Source of the DNA: Cepaea nemoralis
Taxonomy: Eukaryota > Mollusca > Gastropoda > Stylommatophora > Helicidae
DNA: 64,000 bases
Direction of reading: 5' to 3'
Assembly: GCA_014155875.1 (NCBI GenBank)
Contig: JACEFZ010022404.1
Coordinates: forward strand, 295,001-359,000
Positions 48,000 through 57,425 of this stretch are shown here, in pieces. The position numbers and the translations under genes are program-made. The notes beneath the pieces were generated by a model. That model searched no databases. It was given only the letters and a program-made list of their open reading frames with translations, and was not told the origin of the DNA. Within the stretch, counting starts at the first letter, position 1, and every line of letters starts with the position of its first letter.

Positions 48000-48937
48000 A
48001 AAATGTTATTACATGGATTTTATCACAACATTATAATCATCTGTTTATCACCAGACAGATAATAACCATACAGAGCAGCAAATAACTGAAGTGTGTAAAC
48101 ATCCAAAACAGAATGTTTCCTTCCAAAATAGATTGCATTTGTTGTTATCCTCTTTCAGAATGGTACATGTCACGGGTGTGTGGGCACGTGTTCGGTTTAT
48201 CAAGGGGGGTGTTTTATCTACCGCTGTTTGGAATTCCCAGTGGCGCTACATGTGTTTCATGTTGAAAGGCTTTTGTCCTTTGATGCTGGCTGATAGCCCC
48301 ATCATACAATCAAATATGGGTGTTTGAGAAATGTTCAAGGAATCTAGCACCATGTAGAATGAGGGTGTTCCCAGGCCAGCCTACGTGACTTTTCTTTCGA
48401 TCGTTTGGAAACGCATAACTCTGTTAAAAGACAACACTGGAGAATGATTAGAAACATGATTTACATAAATATACATTTATTAATATTACCACTAATTGAG
48501 CTCTAACATGCTCGGTAATATTTACAACTTCCAATAATTATATATGTTATTCATAGATACTTCACATACATAATGTTTAGCCGAATAATACCTTTCCTTT
48601 TCCATGTCCTCCATAATGCCATTAAAAAGCGTGTAAATCCATTTACAGTAATTACATGTTAATATGCGGAGGCCAACAATGGTTTCGTGAAGATGATGAT
48701 ATTTCATGTCTGCACTAATGTAATTGTGAACTACACGGCCACAGCATGTCAAACATAACATAATACCTGTAACTCAGTTTATCAAACAGCGCTATGTCTG
48801 GCGGCAACAAAGATTTGATATAATAATAATACACATTTACATCTTTTTTAAGAAGATAGGAACAAGAAGATAGGGAACAAATAATTAATCGAAGAAAGAA
48901 AGCAACAGAAAACAACAGAAGACACCAATACTAAAAC
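48000..48937. other. Unassigned sequence
   Basis: Nearly 1 kb with no recognised gene or repeat. Open frames of 60-80 codons lack motifs. Confidence 0.4.
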
Positions 48938-48945
48938 ACACACAC

Positions 48946-49040
<95 letters not shown>

Positions 49041-49046
49041 CACACA
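48938..49046. repeat. (CA)n-(CGCA)n microsatellite at the SINE tail
   Basis: About 70 bp of CA is followed by about 35 bp of CGCA, then a T-rich stretch that is the SINE tail in minus orientation. Confidence 0.97.
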
Positions 49047-49047
49047 T

Positions 49048-49111
49048 TTTTTTCGCGTTTCCGTCCTGTTTCAGGATATTGCGGTCAACATCAGCATCTT
49101 TCAGCTGTATG
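49048..49111 (-). mobile_element. SINE 3' half, interrupted by the 9.5-kb insertion
   Basis: The minus strand reads CATACAGCTGAAAGATGCTG, then GACCGCAATATCCTGAAACA and the A-rich tail. It breaks at 49111 in the middle of the conserved module. The missing 5' part is at 58595-58772, so the SINE was once continuous across the insertion. Confidence 0.93.
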
Positions 49112-49895
49112 TAAGTAAGTAAGTAGTCAGGTGGTAACTAAGTATGAAATAAGGATCCAGATCCACTTGGTGACATTGTATTTTACTATATAAAAAGTCA
49201 TGATCCTATGCTCTGACGTCAAAAAGCGGATACTACGGCGACCACATTTTCAAGGGATGCAACCCATGAATAAATAATCGAACGTATTTTTGCACTAGTT
49301 ACTTCCCTTTTTGTGTGATAAATTCTATGTTTAAAAATTTTATATTTGCTGGTATTATTGATTGTAGCTGCCGGGGCTTTAAAAAAAAAACTATCATCAT
49401 ACTAGTGATGCTTGTAAGGTACAGTGCTCTTCCTCCTTGGTTTCTTTCTTTCTTTTTTCGTCTCCTTTCTTTATCCATATTGGACATAAAACTAGCATCA
49501 TTCCATTGGTGCTGTGTAAGGCTTAGGGTTACAGTGCATTTCCTTCGGGTGGTCTAGGGGCGGGCCGGCGTGGGGATGGGGGCTCAAGGGTAGGGCGCGG
49601 GTGTCGGCGTGTGGGGTAGGGCTAAGTGGTTCGAACCTCGGGTCGTAACAGGTGTCATAGGAAAATCGTAATAGGTAAACATGTAAATGTGGCAGATATA
49701 TGATATGTAGAGGGTCGTAATAGCGTAAACACTATCATCATAGGGTTACAAATGAAAACCTTATAAAGTGAACATGGTCGGTGTTATTGATTGTAGCTGG
49801 TATAACTTAGTGAAATTCGTTGGTAAGAGGTGGGTAGCGGCTATTAGTGATCTGTAGAGTGTCGTAGTTGCCTATATACTATCATCATACAGGTT
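49112..49895 (+). repeat. Left terminal inverted repeat, about 784 bp
   Basis: Begins TAAGTAAGTAAGTAGTCAGG and continues TGGTAACTAAGTATGAAATA. It matches the right end inverted through a GC-rich block (CTAGGGGCGGGCCGGCGTGG near 49554) and one 146-bp subterminal unit, ending at CATACAGGTTACAAATGA near 49905. Confidence 0.88.
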
Positions 49896-50905
49896 ACAAA
49901 TGAAAACCTCTAAAAGTAAAAATGGCCGATAATATTGATAGCAGCGGGTTTACCTTGGTGAAATTCATTGGTAGGAGTGGGCAGCGGTTATTAGTGATAT
50001 GTGGAGGGCCACAGTGGCTTGTTCACTATCATCATACGGGTTACAAATGAAAAACTTAAAAAGTAAAGATGGTCGATATTATTGATTGTCTCGAGTATAC
50101 CTTAGTGAAAGTCGTTGGTAAGGGGTGGGTAGCGGTATTAGCGCTCTGTAGTGTGTCGTAGTGACCTATACACTATCATCGTACAGGTGACAAATGAAAA
50201 CCTTAAAAAGTAAAGATGGCCGATATTATTGATTGTAGCGGGTATAGCTTAGTGAAATTCGTTGATAAGTGATGGGTAGCTGTTATTAGTGGTCTTTAGA
50301 TTGTCGTAGTGGCTTTTTCACTACCATTATACGGGTTACAAATGAAAACCTTTAAAAAAAGATGGCCGATATTATTGATTGTCTCGGGTATACCTTAGTG
50401 AGAGTCGTTGGTAAGGGGTGTGTAGCGGTTATTAGTGGTCTTTAGAGTGTTCATAGTGGCCTATACACTATCATCACACACGGTACAAATGAAAAACTTA
50501 AAAAGTAAAAATGGCCGATATTATTGATTGTAGCGGGTATAGCTAGTGACATTCGGTAAGGGGTGGGTGAGTGCTGGAGTAGGTAGATAAGTACTTCGGA
50601 ACGTTACCAGCATACGATTTTAGAGCTTTAAATGAAAACTTTAAAAAAGTAAACATGGCCGATGTTATTGAATGTAGCGGGCATGGCTTAGTGAAAGTCG
50701 TTAGTAAGGGGTGGGTGAGTGGTGGAGTATGTTGATAAGTGCTTCCTAACACTATCATCATAGGTTTCAGAGCTTCAATTGAAAAATTTAAAAAGTAAAG
50801 ATGGCCGGCATTATCGACTATAGTGGGTATGGCGTAGTGAAATTCGTTGTCAAGTGGTTTGTGAGTGGAGGAAAGACTAGGTAGGTGCTTCTGATCATTG
50901 TTAAG
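49740..50905 (+). repeat. Eight 146-bp subterminal tandem units
   Basis: Units near 49742, 49900, 50039, 50185, 50334, 50480, 50625 and 50768. Each has (G)GTTACAAATGAAAA, then AAAAAGTAAAGATGGCCGAT, then ATTGATTGTAGCGGGTAT and a TGAAATTCGTTGGTAAGGGG block. The AAGATGGCCG core resembles a YY1-type site. Divergence rises toward the inner end. The first unit belongs to the TIR. Confidence 0.92.
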
Positions 50906-51144
50906 GGGTGGACGAGTGGTGGGGTGGTAAATAAATACATCCGTTCCTTGATAATAGCCGGAGGTTAAGTCTCATAATAAAGTCTAAAGACTGAACTCAT
51001 AGATGGCTGATCTGAGGGTGACCGCCTGCGTGAATCATCACGGTGCTATGTCGGCGAGGGTGAACGTACGTGAACGTGTTCAGACATATCTTTGGGGAAA
51101 ACCGGAGGATGACTCAGAGCGTACCGACAGCGGTAAACCGGTTT

Positions 51145-51164
51145 GAACATGTTTAGACATGTTT
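51145..51164. promoter_or_regulatory. Perfect p53-family response element
   Basis: GAACATGTTT followed without spacer by AGACATGTTT. Both decamers fit RRRCWWGYYY exactly. It lies 28 bases upstream of the TATA box of the C2H2 gene. AAACCGGTTT at 51135-51144 next to it fits a Grainyhead-type site. Binding is inferred from sequence only. Confidence 0.5.
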
Positions 51165-51191
51165 TCTATGTTGCATCAGCCGCACAGTCTG

Positions 51192-51198
51192 TATAAAA
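51192..51198 (+). promoter_or_regulatory. TATA box of the C2H2 gene
   Basis: TATAAAA, 35 bases before an ATG at 51227 and 79 bases before the end of a candidate first exon. The start of transcription is expected at about 51220-51225. Confidence 0.6.
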
Positions 51199-51276
51199 AC
51201 GACCACAAAGGCGGGGTAAAGACACTATGTTTGCAACAAGACCTATCGAAAACAGCTCACCGAAGAGACCACAGGG

Positions 51277-52199
51277 GTAAGTACTCTATGTGTAGTATAC
51301 ATTCTCGTTACACGCCGTCAAGTCGGTATAGTGTTGTCGCTGATGTATTTCTCAGAAAATAAGGTACATGGTGCTACATTCGGGTTTACACCTCGAAATA
51401 TATCAGATGCACATGATATCAAAATACTGGCTGGTGTATATATTCCTTCACATTAGGTCAAAACTGGTCTGCATAAAGGTCATATGGATGGTGTCACACT
51501 GTAAAATTCAGTATGTGTAAATTTATCATATAATATGATGTCACTTGTTATATCACCTATAATATTTGATCGTTTCTCCAGATTGAGAATTTACTGACAC
51601 AAACAGGAACAAGCTCGCTTATTGAGTTGTGTATAAGAAGTGAAAGCTCTGACAGTCTACCACAAAATATTGGTATGTATGCTTTCAGCACTGCTCAGTA
51701 ACTGTCCAGCAGTGCGTGCATTCGCCTGCTTTGTTCACTAATATAGTACATAAAACAGCTCTATGTCGGTAACATACTATATAAAATGACACAAAGTAAG
51801 ACAGGTTTACAGAATTACGAAACATACAGGACGTTGCTAGCCTTAATCACAAAACACAAAATATATAGTCACGGAGAAGACCCACAGGTGACGTAAGACA
51901 TCAAGGTATGATGAAGAACAAAAACGAGAGTATGACAGAGAACAGGAATTATTTTACTACATATGACATCTTGGTGCACCCTCATAATTCGCAATGTCAA
52001 ATGGGTACTTTTTCTATTGATATATCATGGTTACAAAGTTAGTACTATTGATTTGAAAACATTTTGGTTATTATTTTCTGTAGGTGATGTAAAAACACTA
52101 GCATCAAAATAATATTGGTTGTCGCGTGTTTTGAAATACAAAATAAAAGTCATGTAAAATATCGACGGTGGTCTGTAATGGTTTGTCTTTTCTTCACAG
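51277..52199 (+). other. Predicted intron of the C2H2 gene
   Basis: 923 bp, GT...AG, AT-rich, with a pyrimidine-rich stretch before the acceptor. No coding motif or mobile element recognised inside. Confidence 0.55.
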
Positions 52200-52427
52200 C
52201 GGTATAACGTTCGGCGGTCAGTACTTACACCAGAACGACCTGTGAAAGCGTGGAACTACAGAAATCTATACAAATCATAGTGTTGGATCACTCTACCGTA
52301 TCAACACTTCACCAGTGCAACTACACAAAAGAGTACTGTGCTAATTATCAACACTCCATTAGCTGGTGCCGGAAAACTACAAGCGGGTTGGAATACGTGC
52401 CTTATCGCCCTTACCCTTTCCAGCGTA

Positions 52428-52775
52428 ATGGCCACTAAACAGAAAAATCTCTATCTGTGTCATATATGTGGTCAATTCTTTACAGAAAACTACAAGCTTA
52501 CACGTCACATTAACACAGTTCACAACACCGAAACACACACATGCCACCTCTGTGGTAATCCATACAACAGAAAAGACAGCCTACAACGACACATAAAAAC
52601 AAAGCATCAGACATCCACTTCAACAACAACTTGGCACTACCTCAACACCTATGAGCACTACACCCTTAGCTTCATCATGCAAAACGAAAACACCTTCAGA
52701 CACACGAAAACTGAGCCACCAAGCAGATGTATACTATACCATCAGTTGTCAACCCAACTACAGTCAGATGTGTGA
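52428..52775 (+). CDS. Small two-finger C2H2 zinc-finger protein
   Basis: 115 codons from an ATG at 52428 with G at -3 and G at +4. Earlier in-frame codons reach back to 52338 without an ATG. Finger 1, CHICGQFFTENYKLTRHINT (then VH), is C-x2-C-x12-H-x4-H. Finger 2, CHLCGNPYNRKDSLQRHIKT (then KH), has the same spacing. A spacer of seven residues joins them, like the linkers of DNA-binding fingers. After residue 60 the protein is Thr/Ser-rich with no known domain. It lies between the TIRs of the 9.5-kb element and could bind its repeats or regulate the host; the sequence cannot say which. No similar gene is in the rest of the window. Confidence 0.75.
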   Translation: MATKQKNLYLCHICGQFFTENYKLTRHINTVHNTETHTCHLCGNPYNRKDSLQRHIKTKHQTSTSTTTWHYLNTYEHYTLSFIMQNENTFRHTKTEPPSRCILYHQLSTQLQSDV

Positions 52776-53010
52776 TGACCCCAGCAACCAGATGTATGAT
52801 GAACCCAACAACCAGCTGCTTGATGTAACTGACACTCAGATGTTTGATGCCCCGTTTGTCTACAATACTCAGATGTCAGCCCAAAAAGCAGGAGACCAGT
52901 CTTATGACTACATGCCAAGTGACATATACATACCATGCTACCAGCCGGAAAAACCAACCTACTCAGACAATGGTGTGAAGAAATCCAGAAACAACACACA
53001 ATGTGTATAG
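52651..53010 (+). CDS. Overlapping frame downstream of the C2H2 ORF
   Basis: 119 codons in the next frame, overlapping the end of the C2H2 ORF by 125 bases and running to a stop just before AATAAA. It has a repeated acidic/Asn pattern (QMCDDPSNQMYDEPNNQLLD, VTDTQMFDAPF). The regular repeats suggest it was once translated. It could be the true C-terminus of the C2H2 protein after a frameshift mutation or an unseen splice, or a programmed shift. Function unknown. Confidence 0.45.
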   Translation: MSTTPLASSCKTKTPSDTRKLSHQADVYYTISCQPNYSQMCDDPSNQMYDEPNNQLLDVTDTQMFDAPFVYNTQMSAQKAGDQSYDYMPSDIYIPCYQPEKPTYSDNGVKKSRNNTQCV

Positions 53011-53269
53011 CTCTGTATGTGAAAATAAAATGCTGTGATGATACTATGTCTACCAGCTCATATCACATCATCCATTTCGTATAATGACATTATACATTTT
53101 TATTCTAGTAAAATGTACTGAAATACTGTAAAATGTACTGAAATACTGTAAAATAAGCAGGCATATATTATAATTACGTCTTGGTTGTTGAATTTTTAGT
53201 TTGTTTACGGTGTATATAGTTGTCATGTGGTGAGAGAATGATACATATTGATGACAAATTCAAGAAATA

Positions 53270-54450
53270 TTTCAACAAAACTAAGGAAAATGGGTTAACC
53301 AAAGTAGGAAAACTGTTGACCACATTTCAACCGATCTTATAAAAATCTCAACCAAACTTATGAAAAGTAGGAACATTTGTTAACCAAAGCTGAAAATTGT
53401 TGGCCACATTTCAACCAGACTTATAAAAATCACAGTCAAACATATGAAAAATAGGCAATTTTGTTAACAAAAATGTGAAAAGTTTGGCCAAATTGCAACC
53501 AAATCCATAAAAAGTAGGAAATTTTGTTGACCAAATGTGAAAATTTGTGGCCAAAGTTCAACCAAATCCATTAAAAAGTAGGAAATTTTGCTGACCAAAT
53601 GTGAAAAATTGTGGCCAAACTTATAAATATCTCACCTAAACTTATGAAAAGTGGAAAATTTTGTTGTCCAGATGTGAAAGGTTTGGCCAAATGTCAAACA
53701 AACTCATACAAAGTAGGAAAATTTGTTAACCAAATGTTTAAATTTTAACCAAATTTCAAACCAAACTTATAAAAATTTGGAAATGTTGTTAACCAAACGT
53801 GATAAGTTTGGCCAAATTTCACCCTAATTTATGAAAAGTAGGAAATTTTGTTGTCCAGATGTGAAAAGTTTGGCTAAATTTCACCCAAACTTATGAAAAG
53901 TAGGAAACTTAGTTAACCAAATGTGAAAAGTTTGGACAATTTCATCCAAAACTTATGAAAATAGGAAATTTTGTTAATAACATATGAAAAGTTTGGCCAA
54001 ATTTCAAACAAAACTCATAAAAAGTACTAAACATTATTAACCAAATGTGAAAAGTTTGGCCAAATTTTAACCAAACCCATAAAAAGTAGGAAATTTTGTT
54101 GACCAAATGTGAAAAATTGTGGCCAAAGTTCAAACAAACTTATAAATATATCACCCAAAACTTATGAAAAGTAGGAAATTTTGTTGTCCAGATGTGAAAA
54201 GTTTGGCCAAATTTCAAACAAACTCATAAAAAGTAGGAAACTTTGGTAACCAAATATGAAAAGTTTGGTCAAATTTCAACCAAACTTATAAAACGTAGGA
54301 AACTTTGTTAACCAAATGTGCAAATTTTTGATCAAGAAAGAAATATTTCATCCAAAACTTATGAAAAGTAGGAAATTTTGTTAACAAAATATAGAAATTT
54401 TAGCCAAATTTCAGCCAAACATTAAAAAAATAGGAAAATTCCTTAAACAA
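53270..54450. repeat. About 60-bp satellite, some 19 copies
   Basis: Unit approximately AACCAAATGTGAAAAGTTTG, GCCAAATTTCAACCAAACTT, ATAAAAAGTAGGAAATTTTG plus TT. Copies vary in length (about 55-65 bp) and identity. No open frame. It lies between the C2H2 gene and the right TIR. Confidence 0.93.
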
Positions 54451-55403
54451 AAGGGGAAAATACCTCAAGTTGTCATTTTACATCCCCAACCTACAAGAGA
54501 TATTCGTTTGTCCCCAGTGCAAACAGCAGCTGTATTTCAGAAAATTAAATGTATCTTATGTAATAAGTCACTATGGTTGAATGAAAAAATAAAATTTCAA
54601 CAATAAAATTGTACAAATAAATTAACAATTAAATTTCTACATGAAACATTCAATTTGGAAACATAAAGAGAAATTTGTAACCTATTTGTACAATAGAGTT
54701 CGATATGATATTTTGATGATCGCACTGATGGAGAAGGGGGTCAATCCTTGGTTGGTGAACTGGATATCAGCCGTCCTGCACTCTCGTCGGGTTGATCTTC
54801 GTCTGGGTGCATGGACCTCAGAGTCACATATGTTAACCCCGGGACTGCAACAGGGATCTGCAGTCTCACCGGTGCTCTTTAATGTGTATACGAGCAAGAT
54901 TGCAAACCTAGAAGCAACAGGGGTTGGAAGAATACATTTGCAGATGATATTCTTGATTATATGCAGGGGAGTGATAGGGAGCATACAGCCCAGGAGTTCC
55001 AGGCGACAGTAGATAAAGTGATTGACTGGTGCACAGAAATGAGTGCTGTCATCCACCCGGAAAAGGCGGCTGTTTTGTGGTGCTCTCTGGACAACAGGAT
55101 TGTAAGAGCTGATGTCCCAAGTCTCGCGATAGATGGTAGAAATGTCAGCAGAGAGAACAAACTCAAGTATCTGGGGATCACATTTGACAGGAGCCTATCC
55201 TTCAAGGACCATGTGGAGACGGTTGTGACAAGATCTCAAAAGGGACTCAGTACACTATGGTTGCAATGGACTCAGAGCAGAAAATGCTTTTCACACTATA
55301 CCAGCACTTGATCCTCTCAGTAATTGATTATGGATTAGGTCTGCTCACTGTCTCAGCCTCAAAGAGTCAGCTGGTGTAGTTAGAGCGCATACAGAACGAA
55401 GCT

Positions 55404-55892
55404 ATGCGGGTCATTCTGGGATGCACTAGAGACACCCCAGTAGTGTGTATGCGATACATTCTTGGTCTGCCGACTGTTGCTGGTAGGCTCAAGGTGATGC
55501 AAGCGATGGCATACCTCAGAGTAGCTGCAGACACAGACCACTCACTGCATGAGGCGCTGGACGCAGTTAAGGGTCAGCGACTGATAAGAGGGAAATCATG
55601 GATGGCTCAGGCGGAGGATACGATCAGACAGGTGTGCCCCTTGAAGAACATTAGGCGTGGAGAGGAGTGGGTCAGAGTGCCAGCGGAGCAATCAGACCTG
55701 TGCAGAGTTATAATCACATTGAGCCGGGAGTTCAGGGAGTGGCCAGCCGGGGCCACGGAAGTGGAAATCCAGCAACTAATTCAGGACAATGCTCACTCGG
55801 GTGATGTGATTATCTACACAGATGGTTCGGTGTCAAGAGGTGAGAGAAGTGGCTGGGGGTTAATAGCCAAAGCTGATGGTCGATGTTTGGGG
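55404..55892 (+). pseudogene. LINE thumb to RNase H start, first duplicate
   Basis: Reads MRVILGCTRDTPVVCMRYIL, YLRVAADTDHSLHEALDAVK and IIYTDGSVSRGERSGWGLIA, then stops at GRCLG because of a one-base difference from the second duplicate, which reads GRVWGRRAWHMIP. A second in-frame loss, TAA for GAA in GNEQAYRLAG, is near 56144. Confidence 0.8.
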
Positions 55893-56967
55893 TAGAAGAG
55901 CCTGGCATATGATACCACAACATCCAGCTTAAGAATGGAGGTGGAGGCAGTCACTGCGGCTCTCCGCTGGATGGAGAATACGACACACACACACCAATCG
56001 TAATTGTAACTGACTCAGAAAGCATGCTGACAATGGTGAGGACGGGCAGACTTCGTGCGGAGTGGCTTACTTCGCTTCTGAGGTCTCGGGTGACAAGCAT
56101 CGCCTGGATCTTTTCTCCGGGGCATGCCAGTGTGCTGGGAAATTAACAGGCCTACAGATTGGCTGGCTCTGCAGAACTTGGTGGAGTATTGATACATGAC
56201 AAGGCAGACGTGGTTGCGGTCTTGTGGGAGCACGTGCACACCTCGGAGGAGCAAATGGATTACCATTGTCTGGCAAGAATGTGGCAGCTATCAGTGACGA
56301 GGGGATCTGGCCGACGCTCAACGCTCAGAGGAAAGGCAAGACGGACTGATAATCAGAGTGCTACTGGTACTATTAGTGTTGGGACTCTTCGCTGGCTGTT
56401 GAGGATGGGGACTGCCGACTGTTGCTGGTAGGCTCAAGGTGATGCAAGCGATGGCATACCTCAGAGTAGCTGCAGACACAGACCACTCACTGCATGAGGC
56501 GCTGGACGCAGTTAAGGGTCAGCGACTGATAAGAGGGAAATCATGGATGGCTCAGGCGGAGGATACGATCAGACAGGTGTGCCCCTTGAAGAACATTAGG
56601 CGTGGAGAGGAGTGGGTCAGAGTGCCAGCGGAGCAATCAGACCTGTGCAGAGTTATAATCACATTGAGCCGGGAGTTCAGGGAGTGGCCAGCCGGGGCCA
56701 CGGAAGTGGAAATCCAGCAACTAATTCAGGACAATGCTCACTCGGGTGATGTGATTATCTACACAGATGGTTCGGTGTCAAGAGGTGAGAGAAGTGGCTG
56801 GGGGTTAATAGCCAAAGCTGATGGTCGAGTTTGGGGTAGAAGAGCCTGGCATATGATACCACAACATCCAGCTTAAGAATGGAGGTGGAGGCAGTCACTG
56901 CGGCTCTCCGCTGGATGGAGAATACGACACACACACACAAATCGTAATTGTAACTGACTCAGAAAGC

Positions 56968-57402
56968 ATGCTGACAATGGTGAGGACGGGCAGACTTCGT
57001 GCGGAGTGGCTTACTTCGCTTCTGAGGTCTCGGGTGACAAGCATCGCCTGGATCTTTTCTCCGGGGCATGCCAGTGTGCTGGGAAATGAACAGGCCTACA
57101 GATTGGCTGGCTCTGCAGAACTTGGTGGAGTATTAATACATGACAAGGCAGACGTGGTTGCGGCCTTGTGGGAGCACGTGCACACCTCGGAGGAGCAAAT
57201 GGATTACCATTGTCTGGCAAGAATGTGGCAGCTATCAGTGACGAGGGGATCTGGCCGACGCTCAACGCTCAGAGGAAAGGCAAGACGGACTGATAATCAG
57301 AGTGCTACTGGTACTATTAGTGTTGGGACTCTTCGCTTGCTGTTGAGGATGGGGACTGAGCACTTATGGGAATGCAACGAATGCTGTGATGTCGATTCCT
57401 AA
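56968..57402 (+). pseudogene. RNase H end and C-terminal tail, second duplicate
   Basis: MLTMVRTGRLRAEWLTSLLR is followed by FSPGHASVLGNEQAYRLAGS (the GHAxVxGNExA block of RNase H) and a tail ending EHLWECNECCDVDS, a CxxC-containing end that is probably half of a zinc knuckle. A stop and a frame change near 56875 separate it from the earlier RNase H blocks. Confidence 0.8.
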
Positions 57403-57425
57403 ATCAATCAATCAACCAGCCAATC

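Larger units (their letters stand above)
51220..53045 (+). other. Transcription unit of the C2H2 gene (two exons)
   Basis: Candidate first exon about 51220-51276, ending GGGGTAAGT, a near-consensus donor with the intron starting at 51277. The acceptor TTTGTCTTTTCTTCACAG ends at 52199. The second exon is 52200 to about 53045 with AATAAA at 53024. Splicing would join an ATG at 51227 to a 31-codon upstream frame (MFATRPIENSSPKRPQ, then GITFGGQYLHQNDL, stop at 52243), ahead of the C2H2 frame. Signals are in the right order and spacing but are unproven. Confidence 0.6.
54684..57425 (+). mobile_element. RNase H-lineage LINE with 945-bp internal duplication
   Basis: ATTTGTAACCT at 54673-54683 and 57426-57436 flanks it: an 11-bp target duplication. 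It is 5' truncated inside RT (YNRVRYDILMIALMEKGVNP), has TPGLQQGSAVSPVLFNVYTS, and the catalytic box is lost to a frameshift near 54940. Thumb: KYLGITFDRSLSFKDHVETV and ERIQNEAMRVILGCTRDTPV. RNase H: IIYTDGSVSRGERSGWGLIA and IVTDSESMLTMV. It ends in (ATCA)n at 57404-57425. A segment of 945 bp (55467-56411) is repeated as 56412-57356. Confidence 0.92.

Noticed and set aside
49740..50905. CRISPR-like array
   Set aside because: The repeat and the intervals are both repeated (whole 146-bp units), the host is eukaryotic, and there are no cas genes.
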